Assembly: GCA_965238265.1 (NCBI GenBank)
Contig: OZ250185.1
Coordinates: forward strand, 2,790,001 to 2,854,000
Reading direction: 5' to 3'
Length of the DNA: 64,000 nucleotides
Source: JAJDUF01 sp965238265
GTDB lineage: Bacteria > Chloroflexota > UBA11872 > UBA12225 > JAJDUF01
How positions within the stretch are numbered: the stretch's first letter is position 1; each line of letters starts with the position of its first letter. A model generated the notes under the pieces. The model was not told where the DNA came from. It saw only the letters and a program-made list of their open reading frames with translations, and searched no databases. Shown piece by piece: positions 16,441 to 25,231 of the stretch. The translations under genes and the position numbers were made by a program.

Positions 16441-16488
16441 GCCGGCTGGCACAATCCTATTTACCCATCGGCGGTGGTGCAAGCGGGC
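16441..16488 (-). repeat. Palindromic element covering the 3' end of the membrane-protein gene
   Basis: On the minus strand the arms GCCCGCTTGCAC and GTGCCAGCCGGC pair at 10 of 12 positions. The loop begins CACCGCCGATGGG and ends AATAGGATT, matching the CACC...GATT loop class of the copies at 2443, 23697 and 35211. The stop codon and last residues (A-C-T-T-A-D-G) of the membrane protein are inside it. Confidence 0.65.
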
Positions 16489-18497
16489 GCGTCACCGGCA
16501 CGCGCCAAGCCTACCACCAGCACCACCGCCGCGGCCGCGAGCAGAGCGACTACGAGCCAGCCGGCGTGGGCGGCCAAGTAGAGGTCGAAGCTGCCCTGTT
16601 GCTGCTCGTACCAGAGGCGGAGCAGCCGCAACTGTGCGCCGATCAGCGAGAACTGCGGCGTCCACGTGCTGCTCCACAGTGAAGCATCCAGCGCCCAGAG
16701 GTTCTGCCAGCCACGGGTAAAGGCAAACAGTACGGCCAGACCATTCACTGCGGCGCCCCATAGCCCCAATCCGGCCAGAGCGCCCATGGCCACGTAGCTC
16801 CGGGCGTTGCGTCGGATGAAAGCCGCCAAAGGCAGGCAGAGCAGCGGCGTCATGGTGACCAGGTAGCGTGGCCCCCAGGTCGCACCGGCCCGCCAGTCTC
16901 CAAAGCTGCCGTAAAACAGGATGAAGCCGGCTGCAATGGCGGCAATCACCGTCGCCAGAGGTGGTGCATCTTCCCAGAGCCAGACCAAAGCCAGCGCTGC
17001 CAATGCGAGCACCGGCGCATGGACGAAGAGACCAAAGCCCGGACTCAACAGAATACCGTAGATGCCAATATGAGGCTTGTCGCTCCAGCCGGCGAGCGTC
17101 TGCTGGCTCCCATAGCCGAAGTCCAGTGGATGTCCGCTTGTCACCATATTAGGAAGCAGGACACCTACGGCTACGACGGCAGCCCACGCGCCGGCATATG
17201 CGACCAAAGGCACGATCTCGCCCCGCAGTGGGGCGTTACGGGTCTTGGACCAGGACTTCGCGGCGATAAGAGCGCCGAGGGGCACGACCAGTAGCAGCAG
17301 TTCGTAGCGCGTGGCGCTTGCCAGCCCAGCAGCCACTCCGGCTACTACCGGCCATCGCCAGCGGCCAGGCTGACTGCGTGCGGCGGCGCCAAGCCCCACT
17401 ACGAGCAAAAAACCTGCGGGCACAACGTTGAGCAGCGTCTTCGAGTATGGCCACCAGGGCGTAGCGAAGGCTAATAGCCCCGCCACGATGAGCGCCGTAC
17501 CGAGGCCGTAGCCGGCTCCACGCAGCAACCAGACGACACCGGCCAGGGTGGCGGCTCCCCAGGCGGGGCCAACAAGCAGCGGCACGAGTGGCCGGCCTCG
17601 CTTCTCGTTGGCGAATAGTTCGGAGGCGCGATCAGGTTCTGAGCCGACGGTTCGCGCGAGCGCGTAGATCGGCGCCGCAGCGAGTGAGGGCAGGAGCGGC
17701 CACTTGCTGTAGCCGGCCGCCGGCTGTTCCGCAGGCGGAGTGACGTCACGATAGCGGGCCAGAGCCGCACCACCCCTCCCACCATCCGTGCGGCTCTGGC
17801 CCGCTAGAATGCCTATGTGGTGCAACGGATAGGGGTCGTTGTCCCGCACGAGGATGCTCGCGCGTGTCGCCAGCGAGTGTGCAACGGCATAGGCTGCCCA
17901 CTCGTCGGCGCTATAGAGATGTCCGCCACCGGAGGCTACGAAGACCAGAAATCCAGCGAGGCCTGTATAGGCAGCGGGAGCCTTCCACAGCCGGAGTGCT
18001 CGCAGCCAGCCTCGCCCCTCGTCGGCAGCCCACAGCAACGTAGCCCAGATAGTGCCGGCGGCTATGCTGCCGAGAGCAACGCCAATGAGCAGGCGGAGCC
18101 GCGGCATGACTCGTAACGCCCCGGCAACGTCAGGATCGAGAGCGGCAACGGCAGTGACGAGGCCACCAAGGAGCACCGGTGAGAGTGTCAGAGCCGCGCG
18201 CCGGAGCGTAGTAGCGCGCGAGCGCTTGCCGAGGACGTGCAGGCAGACGATGTAGAGGGCTGTGAGGCTCGCACTGCCGAGGCCGGCGAGTACGAAGACT
18301 CCAGCCCAGGAGCGGTCGGCAACTAAGTTCGGCGGCTGGCCCGTTACCAGCGTCGCCATAGTAACGCTGGCGCTGAGTACCTCGGCGAACAAGAGTTGTC
18401 CCCAGCGTCGTGCAGTGGGACGATGAACTTGCTGAGGGTTTCCTACCGGTGTTGCTGCCGCCTCTGCGCCAACAAGCGTCGGCGCCCGGTCATCCAT
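16461..18497 (-). CDS. Large polytopic membrane protein (GT-C glycosyltransferase-like)
   Basis: The 678-residue protein has many hydrophobic segments across its length and an N-terminal cytoplasmic tail. The loop after about residue 190 contains Y-S-A-D-E-W-A-A-Y, with an acidic pair in the first large periplasmic loop as in GT-C fold (PMT/ArnT-type) transferases. R-Y-E-L-L-L and W-G-P-R-Y-L-V-T-M-T-P-L also fit that superfamily. I therefore infer a lipid-linked sugar transferase, not proven. Residues about 231-249 are encoded by palindrome 17753-17805 and the last residues by 16441-16488. The start overlaps the upstream hydrolase by 8 bases. Confidence 0.7.
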   Translation of the reverse strand: MDDRAPTLVGAEAAATPVGNPQQVHRPTARRWGQLLFAEVLSASVTMATLVTGQPPNLVADRSWAGVFVLAGLGSASLTALYIVCLHVLGKRSRATTLRRAALTLSPVLLGGLVTAVAALDPDVAGALRVMPRLRLLIGVALGSIAAGTIWATLLWAADEGRGWLRALRLWKAPAAYTGLAGFLVFVASGGGHLYSADEWAAYAVAHSLATRASILVRDNDPYPLHHIGILAGQSRTDGGRGGAALARYRDVTPPAEQPAAGYSKWPLLPSLAAAPIYALARTVGSEPDRASELFANEKRGRPLVPLLVGPAWGAATLAGVVWLLRGAGYGLGTALIVAGLLAFATPWWPYSKTLLNVVPAGFLLVVGLGAAARSQPGRWRWPVVAGVAAGLASATRYELLLLVVPLGALIAAKSWSKTRNAPLRGEIVPLVAYAGAWAAVVAVGVLLPNMVTSGHPLDFGYGSQQTLAGWSDKPHIGIYGILLSPGFGLFVHAPVLALAALALVWLWEDAPPLATVIAAIAAGFILFYGSFGDWRAGATWGPRYLVTMTPLLCLPLAAFIRRNARSYVAMGALAGLGLWGAAVNGLAVLFAFTRGWQNLWALDASLWSSTWTPQFSLIGAQLRLLRLWYEQQQGSFDLYLAAHAGWLVVALLAAAAVVLVVGLARAGDAPACTTADG
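17753..17805 (+). repeat. Palindromic element inside the membrane-protein gene
   Basis: Perfect 18-base arms (AGCGGGCCAGAGCCGCAC and its complement) surround the loop CACCCCTCCCACCATCC. This is the longest stem of the family in the window. In the gene's frame it encodes L-A-G-Q-S-R-T-D-G-G-R-G-G-A-A-L-A-R. The D-G-G-R-G-G-A core equals that in MutS. Confidence 0.88.
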
Positions 18498-19305
18498 TGC
18501 AGGCTCCCTCGCTATCGCTCGGCGATGGGCCGGGGGCCGGGGGGTGAGGCGCGGAGCGACTGTGCTGCGCGTGTATCAGCGCGCGCAGGCACCTGATCGC
18601 TTCCGGGGCCTGGCGGCTCTTCATGCCGTGAGGAGGATACGGCTGCAAATAGTCGTTCCATAACCACACCTGGATGTTTTCCACGCCGCGGAGCCGTCCA
18701 CCTGAGAGGTCGAGCCAGTTGTTGATGGTGAGGCATGGTACGTCGGCGGGGGGCCGCCAGCGCGGGGTTGGCCGTAAGCCCCACCGGAGGGCCGCCCCCA
18801 CCAGCTCACGCAGCAGATCGAGCGGCGCGTCCAAAAATATCACTCCTAACGGTCTCGTGCCGGCGCCCCACGGCCAGTCGGCTCCGAGGAGATGCTTGAT
18901 GACCGCACCGCCCTTGCTATGTCCGACGAGCACTACGTTGCGGAGTGTCTGCAAGTCCGAACGGACATGCCAGGCGGCCTGGCGCACGTCACCGTGCGTC
19001 GAGCCGCCGGGGGTGCGTCGCCAGTTGTAGAAATACACGCGGTACGCTGCCATCAGCGCCGCCCGGACGCGGTCGGCATCGCGCGGTGCCAGCCGCCGCG
19101 CCCATGCCCAGAGCGCGGCGAATTGTTGCCACTCCGCCTCGCCCCAGTCATGAAAGGCACACGCCCAGCTTTGCCAGGCGGCCGGATTCTCCCACCAGTC
19201 GTCCGTCCAGATGCCTGCGACGCAGTAGAGGATCGCCGTGCGCCGCCAAGGTACCGGGCTGCCGGCGGTCTCGGAAGGATCGGGGACATTGCTGCGTGTT
19301 TGCAT
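18490..19305 (-). CDS. Alpha/beta hydrolase with an RseP-like WQQF segment
   Basis: The nucleophile elbow is V-L-V-G-H-S-K-G-G-A-V with Ser at residue 130. An Asp in V-I-F-L-D-A-P-L-D fits the fold. This makes it a serine hydrolase (lipase/esterase-like); the substrate is unknown. Residues 53-88 (D-W-G-E-A-E-W-Q-Q-F-A-A-L-W...) closely resemble residues 81-116 of the neighbouring RseP, described in the findings. The C-terminal H-P-P-A-P-G-P-S-P-S-D-S-E-G-A reads through a C-rich/G-rich repeat, so the end has been altered by repeat insertion. It overlaps the downstream membrane-protein gene and probably shares its transcript. Confidence 0.75.
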   Translation of the reverse strand: MQTRSNVPDPSETAGSPVPWRRTAILYCVAGIWTDDWWENPAAWQSWACAFHDWGEAEWQQFAALWAWARRLAPRDADRVRAALMAAYRVYFYNWRRTPGGSTHGDVRQAAWHVRSDLQTLRNVVLVGHSKGGAVIKHLLGADWPWGAGTRPLGVIFLDAPLDLLRELVGAALRWGLRPTPRWRPPADVPCLTINNWLDLSGGRLRGVENIQVWLWNDYLQPYPPHGMKSRQAPEAIRCLRALIHAQHSRSAPHPPAPGPSPSDSEGACNG

Positions 19306-19353
19306 GGTACCGGGCTATCGAGCAAGACCAGTTGTAGGCTGCGGCCAGGAGGA

Positions 19354-20523
19354 CTAGCCCACTATCCGGAGGATGTCCTGGTACGAGACGTACACCATTA
19401 GCATGATGAGGAGCAGCAGGCCAACTAGGTGGATGACGCCTTCGGTGGCCGGGTTGAGCCGCCGCCCACCGCGCAGTGCCTCCAGCCCCACGAACGCGAG
19501 CCGTGCCCCGTCCAGACCGGGCACCGGCAGCAGATTCAGGATGGCGAGGTTGAGCGAGAGAAAGCCGGTGAAATGGAGCAGCTGCGCCAGACCAGCTTGT
19601 GCTGCCTGGCCAGTGAACCGCGCGATGCCCACCGGCCCGGTAAAGTCGGCCGGAAGCTGCCCGGTCACGATCATGAAGAGGCCGTGGATAAGCAGGCCCA
19701 GCAGCTCGCCGGTCCGCTGGACCCCCATAGGCAGCGCCTCCCAAGGGGGATACCTGACAATCGGTGGACCGAGCGCAATGCCGAGCGCCCCCTGCTGTAC
19801 CGGCGGATTGACCCGCGGGACGGCAGAGGTGGTCAGCTCGGTGCCGTCGCGCATGAGCGTGATGGAGAGCGGCTTACCCAGCGACCGCTGGACGGCAGCC
19901 CGCACCGTTTCCAGCTGCTCGACCGCTTCGCCATCCATACGAAGCAATATATCGCCGGGTTGCAGGCCCGCTCGTTCTGCCGGAGAGTCCGCCCGCACGT
20001 CGTGGACTTGGACTTCTCGGCAAGAGTTGCAGGGGGCGCCGATCATGAAGGCGACCGCGAAGAGTAGCGGGGCAATCAGCAGATTCATCCCCACCCCCGC
20101 TACGAGGACGAGCGCTCGCTGGGAGCGGCTCTTGCTGGCGAAGCTGTCGCTGTTATCTTCCCCGACCGGGGGGTTGTAGGCAGTAATGAGCGCTATCTGC
20201 CTCCGTCTGGACTCCGGCTCCGGAAGCCGCTTCGCCCGCATCCACAGCGTGGCGAACTGTTGCCACTCGAACTCGCTCCAGGTGTCGTCCGGTGGCTGCG
20301 GTGCGGCATTCTCGCCCTTCATCTTCACAAACCCGCCCAAGGGCAAGAGATTGATCGAGAACAGCGTATCGTGGCGCCGGACACCGAAGAGCCGCGGCGG
20401 AATGCCGAGGCCGAATTCTTGCACGCGGATACCGGCGCGCCGGGCCGCGACGAAGTGGCCGATTTCGTGTGCGAGCACGAGCACGCTGAGGACGACTAGA
20501 AACGAGAGGATCGTGAGGACCAT
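19354..20523 (-). CDS. rseP: RseP/site-2 protease family zinc metallopeptidase
   Basis: This membrane-embedded M50 peptidase carries H19-E-I-G-H23 in the first helix and the second active-site motif, N-L-L-P-V-P-G-L-D-G, near the C-terminus. A PDZ domain with G-L-Q-P-G-D-I-L-L sits between them. It cleaves transmembrane substrates such as anti-sigma factors or signal-peptide remnants. Residues about 75-126 form an extra loop not expected in the family, and part of it resembles the downstream hydrolase. Position after dxr at the end of the rpsB block is conserved in many bacteria. Length is 389 residues. Confidence 0.92.
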   Translation of the reverse strand: MVLTILSFLVVLSVLVLAHEIGHFVAARRAGIRVQEFGLGIPPRLFGVRRHDTLFSINLLPLGGFVKMKGENAAPQPPDDTWSEFEWQQFATLWMRAKRLPEPESRRRQIALITAYNPPVGEDNSDSFASKSRSQRALVLVAGVGMNLLIAPLLFAVAFMIGAPCNSCREVQVHDVRADSPAERAGLQPGDILLRMDGEAVEQLETVRAAVQRSLGKPLSITLMRDGTELTTSAVPRVNPPVQQGALGIALGPPIVRYPPWEALPMGVQRTGELLGLLIHGLFMIVTGQLPADFTGPVGIARFTGQAAQAGLAQLLHFTGFLSLNLAILNLLPVPGLDGARLAFVGLEALRGGRRLNPATEGVIHLVGLLLLIMLMVYVSYQDILRIVG

Positions 20524-20533
20524 GCCTAGGATG

Positions 20534-21760
20534 TTACCGCGTCTGGGTGCCGACCGGCACGTGGCCGGTGCGTTGGGCCGTCCGTTGAGCGCTGTCTTCA
20601 GCCTGCCGGAGTGCCCAGCGTTCGACCGCGAGCAGCTGCTCGACGCTCTCGACTGCCTGCGGTGGGTGCTCGTACAGCACCGCTTCGATCACCGTGGCGA
20701 TAGCGGTGAATGGCAGCCGGCCTTGGAGGAACCACCGCACGGCCACCTCATCGGCAGCGCAGAGCACCGCGGGGGCAGTGCCGCCCAGTAGCCCCGCCTC
20801 GCGGGCCAATGACAAGCACGGGAATCGCGCTAGATCGGGCGCCTCGAAGGTAAGCTGCCCCAGCGTGGCCAGATCGAGCGGCCGGAAACCGCTGGCGAGC
20901 CGCTGCGGATACCCCAGGGCGTACTGGATCGGTAGCTCCATATCGGGATAGCCGAGCTGGGCCTTGACCGACCCATCGCTGAATTCGACGAGCGAGTGGA
21001 CGATACTCTGGGGATGAACCACGACGTCCACGTGGTCGAGCGTGCGGCCGAACAGCACGCCAGCTTCGAGGACTTCCATCCCCTTATTCATCAGCGTCGC
21101 CGAATCGATAGTGATCTTTGGCCCCATTTGCCACGTCGGATGGGCCAGCGCCTGCTCCGGTGTGATCCTGGCCATCTCTGCGGCCGGCAGCGTGCGGAAC
21201 GGCCCGCCGGAGGCCGTCAGGATGACGCGGGCCAGGCGCGAGCGATCCTCACCGACGAGACATTGGAAGATGGCGCTGTGCTCGCTATCAACGGGCAGGA
21301 TCGTCGCACCACTCCGGGCCGCCGCCGCAAAGAGCAGGTCGCTGGCCGCGATGAGGGACTCCTTGTTGGCCAGCGCCACGTCAATGCCCGCCTCCAGAGC
21401 GGCCAGGATGGCCGACAAACCGACCAAGCCGGTCGTCGCCGCAAGCACAATGTCCGGCTTGGTGGACAGGGTGAGGTCTCTCAGGCCGTCCGCGCCCGAA
21501 TGCACGTGTGTCCCACCGGGACTGCATGATTGGAGGTCTTCTAAGGTGATGCCGTCCTGGCGAGCCGTCCGGGCGGGCGGCGGAGCCTGGGTGATGGCGA
21601 GAGCTTCCGGCCGGAATTCCCGCGCCTGATCGAGCAGGAGCGCCAGGTTACGCCCCGCTGCCAGCCCCACGACCGTGAAGGAGTCGGGTTGGGCGCGAAT
21701 GACGTTCAGGGTCTGATGGCCAACCGAACCGGTTGAGCCGAGAATGGCGACACGTTTCAT
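20534..21760 (-). CDS. dxr: 1-deoxy-D-xylulose 5-phosphate reductoisomerase
   Basis: This enzyme makes 2-C-methyl-D-erythritol 4-phosphate with NADPH in the non-mevalonate isoprenoid pathway. The NADPH site is L-G-S-T-G-S-V-G-H-Q-T. Family segments include A-L-A-N-K-E-S-L, the metal/substrate site P-V-D-S-E-H-S-A-I-F-Q, S-G-G-P-F-R and D-S-A-T-L-M-N-K-G. The 408 residues include a short C-terminal extension. Genes for later steps are not in the window, but uppS and cdsA upstream use pathway products, which fits the operon. Confidence 0.96.
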   Translation of the reverse strand: MKRVAILGSTGSVGHQTLNVIRAQPDSFTVVGLAAGRNLALLLDQAREFRPEALAITQAPPPARTARQDGITLEDLQSCSPGGTHVHSGADGLRDLTLSTKPDIVLAATTGLVGLSAILAALEAGIDVALANKESLIAASDLLFAAAARSGATILPVDSEHSAIFQCLVGEDRSRLARVILTASGGPFRTLPAAEMARITPEQALAHPTWQMGPKITIDSATLMNKGMEVLEAGVLFGRTLDHVDVVVHPQSIVHSLVEFSDGSVKAQLGYPDMELPIQYALGYPQRLASGFRPLDLATLGQLTFEAPDLARFPCLSLAREAGLLGGTAPAVLCAADEVAVRWFLQGRLPFTAIATVIEAVLYEHPPQAVESVEQLLAVERWALRQAEDSAQRTAQRTGHVPVGTQTR

Positions 21761-21845
21761 AGTAGCTCTGCTGTGTGTTCCCCTGTAGTCCCCTATAGGG
21801 GACGCTGGATTGGGATTTAGGTGGTGCAGACCAAGCGGTCAGGTG

Positions 21846-22775
21846 TCACCCGGCCGGGGTGACCACTAACGTCACATAGTAATACACGACGAGCACGGAG
21901 AAAAGCAGACTGTCTATCCGGTCAAGCATCCCGCCGTGTCCGGGGATCAGGTCGCCCGCGTCCTTGGTGCCAGCCTGGCGCTTGATGAGGGATTCGGCCA
22001 GGTCGCCGAACTGGGCCGCGGCGACGACGCCGAGGGCGAGAGGGACCGCGTGCCAGTGCCAGAGCGGCAAGGCCTGCCAGCCCCAGAACGTCAACGGCAA
22101 GCCACTAGCAACAGTAACGAGCGAGACGGCGATGGTGCCACCGGCGACACCCTCCCAGGTCTTGTTGGGGCTGATCTGGGGCAGGAAGCGGTGCCGTCCC
22201 AGCAACGACCCGGTGAAGTAGGCCGCCGAATCGTAGGCCCAGGTTGCCGCCAGGACATAGAAAACCCACCCGCGCCCGGCCTCGGCGGGGCCGACCAGTC
22301 GTAGGGCGATAAAGTGCCCCATCAGCCAGGCGCCGTAAAGACAGCCGCTCAACGTGGCAACCCAGCTGGTGGCACCCTGGCGGTCAGGAGAGCGTCGGAG
22401 CACCTCAAAACTGAGCGGCACCACAATGCAGGCGGTGACGATCAGCCGACTCGCCGGCTCACGCCACTCGCCGAAAAGCTCGAATCCGGTCAGGCGGTCG
22501 CCGCCGAGCACGGCCAAGAGCAGCAGAGCCAGGAGGTAGCCGAGAGCGGGTCGTGGCTGCCATCCCGCGTGCTGGGCCAGCGCATAGACTTCACGCAGCG
22601 CCAGATAGGTGATGAGTACCACCGCCAGGAGATAAAGCGGGCCGCCGAAGTAGGCCGCGACGAGCACGGCGGGGGCAATGACGAGCGCCGAAGCGAGGCG
22701 TCGCCGCAGGGCGAGGACCCAGCGCGCCGAGAGCCGACGGCCTGTGTCCGGGGGCTGTGCCTGCTGCTTGCTCAT
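21846..22775 (-). CDS. cdsA: Phosphatidate cytidylyltransferase
   Basis: This integral membrane enzyme makes CDP-diacylglycerol from CTP and phosphatidate. The diagnostic C-terminal signature is present as S-L-I-K-R-Q-A-G-T-K-D-A-G-D-L-I-P-G-H-G-G, then D-R-I-D-S. About seven hydrophobic helices precede it. The first 25 residues are hydrophilic and Arg-rich. Its position between uppS and dxr is the usual one in this cluster. Confidence 0.95.
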   Translation of the reverse strand: MSKQQAQPPDTGRRLSARWVLALRRRLASALVIAPAVLVAAYFGGPLYLLAVVLITYLALREVYALAQHAGWQPRPALGYLLALLLLAVLGGDRLTGFELFGEWREPASRLIVTACIVVPLSFEVLRRSPDRQGATSWVATLSGCLYGAWLMGHFIALRLVGPAEAGRGWVFYVLAATWAYDSAAYFTGSLLGRHRFLPQISPNKTWEGVAGGTIAVSLVTVASGLPLTFWGWQALPLWHWHAVPLALGVVAAAQFGDLAESLIKRQAGTKDAGDLIPGHGGMLDRIDSLLFSVLVVYYYVTLVVTPAG

Positions 22776-22845
22776 GGTCAGGGCACCGCACCCATCGTGG
22801 GTGTCCTCAGGCCGGCCGCTGCGGGCGCCCAGTCATTCACGGTAT

Positions 22846-23685
22846 CTAGCCAGCCCCGAGATCGGCAGCCCCATTGGGTTTGGCTGCGCCGGGAGCGCCC
22901 GTCCGTTGGTGGTTGCCGGTGGCCTCCGGCAAGACGCGCCCGAAGCGCCGAACGCGCTGGCTATAGGCCGCCAGCGCTTGATAATACTCGTGTACGTCAA
23001 AGGCTGGCCAGAGAACCGGGGTCACGTAGACCTCGCTATAGATTGATTGCCACGTGAGGAAGTTGGAAGAGCGCATCTCGCCGCCGGGCAGAATAATCAG
23101 ATCGGGATCGGGCTGTCCCGCCGTGTAGAGATACTGGCTGATCGTGTCTTCCGTGATAGATTCTGCCGGTAGACCGGCGCGAATGATCCCTTGTATGGCC
23201 CGCACGATTTCCGCCCGCCCACCGTAGTTGAACGCGACGTTCAAGGTCAAGCGTTGGTTGTGGCGGGTAAGCGCGAGCGCCTCCTGGATACGGTGGGTGA
23301 GGTGCGTGGGCACCCTCTCCAGGGAGCCGAGGTGCCGAATCCGTACACCGTTGGCGTGCAGCTCCGGTGTCTCCCGCTTGATTGCCTCGCCGAGGATCGT
23401 GAGAATAGCGTCCACTTCGGCCTGTGGTCGGTTCCAGTTCTCGGTCGAGAAGGCATAGACGGTGACAAACCGGATGCCGAACTGCACGGAGGCTTCCAGG
23501 ATGGGGCGTAAATTCTTGGTCCCGCGCCGATGGCCTGCGATCCGGGGCAGGCTGCGCGCCCGTGCCCAGCGGCCGTTGCCGTCCATCTTGATGGCGACGT
23601 GCGTGGGCACGCAGGGCAGGCGCGGAAACTCTGCCGGCCAGGCGTTGCCGGCTGCCGACGCTCGTGTCCCGATGCTGGCCGTCAT
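22846..23685 (-). CDS. uppS: Undecaprenyl (cis-polyprenyl) diphosphate synthase
   Basis: This cytoplasmic cis-prenyltransferase extends farnesyl diphosphate to the C55 lipid carrier. The substrate loop I-K-M-D-G-N-G-R-W-A is present, as are A-F-S-T-E-N-W and S-N-F-L-T-W-Q. One otherwise conserved segment is changed: the usual D-L-I-I-R-T-G-G-E reads D-L-I-I-L-P-G-G-E, with Leu199 in place of the pyrophosphate-binding Arg, while Arg205 remains. The start is uncertain: ATG 23685 excludes a palindromic repeat; the frame continues to 23781; a GTG at 23613 would give a family-typical N-terminus. The C-terminal 25 residues are Gly/Ala/Pro-rich. Confidence 0.9.
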   Translation of the reverse strand: MTASIGTRASAAGNAWPAEFPRLPCVPTHVAIKMDGNGRWARARSLPRIAGHRRGTKNLRPILEASVQFGIRFVTVYAFSTENWNRPQAEVDAILTILGEAIKRETPELHANGVRIRHLGSLERVPTHLTHRIQEALALTRHNQRLTLNVAFNYGGRAEIVRAIQGIIRAGLPAESITEDTISQYLYTAGQPDPDLIILPGGEMRSSNFLTWQSIYSEVYVTPVLWPAFDVHEYYQALAAYSQRVRRFGRVLPEATGNHQRTGAPGAAKPNGAADLGAG

Positions 23686-23696
23686 TCCTGAAGTTG

Positions 23697-23757
23697 CCAG
23701 GTTTGCGCCACCGATCCTCATTTGATTGCGCGGGCTTGGTTGATTGTGCAGACCTGG
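23697..23757 (+). repeat. Palindromic element with a doubled right arm
   Basis: Left arm CCAGGTTTGCGC, loop CACCGATCCTCATTTGATT (19 bases) and right arm GCGCGGGCTTGG, pairing partly by G-T wobbles. A second GATT-GTGCAGACCTGG right arm follows at 23742-23757 and pairs as well or better with the left arm. It lies upstream of, or within the N-terminal reading frame of, uppS. Confidence 0.7.
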
Positions 23758-23834
23758 CGTGTTGTCCACGGAAGCTGTCATAAGGTCGCTGCTACCCCCC
23801 GCCGCTCGTCACCCTTTAACGAACCGAGACCCGA

Positions 23835-24404
23835 TCACTCCTCCAAAAGCTCCTTCACCTTGTCTTCGCCCAACTGGTCGGCCTGCGCTACCGAGCGATC
23901 CGTCAGCTCTTGCAGCTGGTTTTCGGACCAGCGCAGGTCGTCCTCGGTCATCAGCCGTTCGCGTTGTAGCTCCCGTAGGTCGGCCAGCGCCTGCCGCCGG
24001 ACGTTGCGGACAGCAACCCGCCCGTCCTCGATGCGCCGCTGCACCGCCCGCACTAAGTCGCGGCGTCGCTCTTCCGTGAGCGGCGGCAACACGATCCTGA
24101 TGATATTCCCATCGTTTGAGGGGGTGAGGCCCAAGTCCGATTGCTGGATGGCCGTCTCGATAGCCTCGTGGGTCGTGCGATCCCAGGGTTGGATCGCAAT
24201 GAGGCGCGGCTCCGGCACGCTGATACCGGCCAACTGTTGCAGCGGTACCGGCGAGCCATAGTAGTCTACCGGCAGGCGCTCGACGAGCGCGGGCGAGGCC
24301 CGCGAGGTCCGCATGGTCTGGAGGTCCGACTGAAGCACCGCTACGGCCGTGCGCATCTTCTGGTCCGCGTCGCTCAACACTTCCGTGGCTAACTCTTGCT
24401 CCAT
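23835..24404 (-). CDS. frr: Ribosome recycling factor
   Basis: Frr, with EF-G, splits the post-termination ribosome. The 189-residue product shows the family's two-domain pattern: M-R-T-S-R-A-S-P-A-L-V-E near the N-terminus, V-D-Y-Y-G-S-P-V-P-L-Q-Q-L-A in the hinge/beta domain, and N-I-I-R-I-V-L-P-P-L-T-E-E-R-R. The long C-terminal helix completes the three-helix bundle. The start ATG overlaps the pyrH stop (TAATG), indicating coupled translation. Confidence 0.97.
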   Translation of the reverse strand: MEQELATEVLSDADQKMRTAVAVLQSDLQTMRTSRASPALVERLPVDYYGSPVPLQQLAGISVPEPRLIAIQPWDRTTHEAIETAIQQSDLGLTPSNDGNIIRIVLPPLTEERRRDLVRAVQRRIEDGRVAVRNVRRQALADLRELQRERLMTEDDLRWSENQLQELTDRSVAQADQLGEDKVKELLEE

Positions 24405-25231
24405 TACCCCACCCCCACTGACCGCGTGGTCTGCACCGCATTGGACTCTAGCGGATGATGCACGCCTGGCGTATCAACGTCGCGCGACGACTGCGCCGCA
24501 GCGCCGGCGTTCCAGTCCGGACTGGCAATCAACGTGCCGATCTGCTCCCCCAGGATTGCCCGCCGCAAGCTCCCCGGCTCGTCCAGCTTGAAGACCAGGA
24601 TGGGCAGGTTGTGCTCCATGCAGAGGGTGATGGCGGTGCTGTCCATGACACCGACACGCCTATTCACGGCCTCGATATAGCTCAGGCGCTCGAAGCGCCG
24701 CGCGTCCGGGTGCTTGGAAGGATCGCGGTCGTAGACACCGTCCACATTCGTGCCCTTGAACAGCGCTTGGGCGCCAATTTCCATTGCCCGTAGTGCCCCG
24801 GCGGTGTCGGTGGTGAAGAAGGGGTTGCCACTACCGGCGGCGAAGATCACCAGCTTGCCATCCTCCAGGTGGTTGGTTGCCCGCCGCCGGATATACGGTT
24901 CGGCGACCGCGCGCATCTCGATGGCCGTCTGCACCCGGACGACCATGCGCTCCACCCGCTCCAGCGCTTCCTGCAACGCGAGTGCGTTGAGTACCGTACC
25001 TAACATGCCGATATAGTCGGCGGTGGGCCGATCCATTCCCTGCGCGCTGCCGGTTGCGCCGCGCCAGATGTTCCCACCGCCGAGCACGATGGCCATCTCT
25101 ACCCCCGTCTCCCGGACCGTGGCGGCGATCATGCGCGCCAGCCGCTCGGCGGTGGGCGGATGAATGCCGAACTCGCCGGCGTCTGCCAACGCTTCGCCAC
25201 CCAGTTTCAGCAGGATGCGCCGGTATCTCAC
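24404..25231 (-). CDS. pyrH: UMP kinase
   Basis: Bacterial UMP kinase phosphorylates UMP to UDP. The nucleotide site is L-K-L-G-G-E-A-L near the N-terminus, followed by V-L-G-G-G-N-I-W-R-G, the F-A-A-G-S-G-N-P-F-F-T-T-D-T-A segment and K-G-T-N-V-D-G-V-Y-D-R-D-P. At 275 residues it is some 35 longer than usual; the extra part is a C-terminal tail with no recognisable motif. The GTG start overlaps the tsf stop (GTGA). Confidence 0.96.
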   Translation of the reverse strand: MRYRRILLKLGGEALADAGEFGIHPPTAERLARMIAATVRETGVEMAIVLGGGNIWRGATGSAQGMDRPTADYIGMLGTVLNALALQEALERVERMVVRVQTAIEMRAVAEPYIRRRATNHLEDGKLVIFAAGSGNPFFTTDTAGALRAMEIGAQALFKGTNVDGVYDRDPSKHPDARRFERLSYIEAVNRRVGVMDSTAITLCMEHNLPILVFKLDEPGSLRRAILGEQIGTLIASPDWNAGAAAQSSRDVDTPGVHHPLESNAVQTTRSVGVG

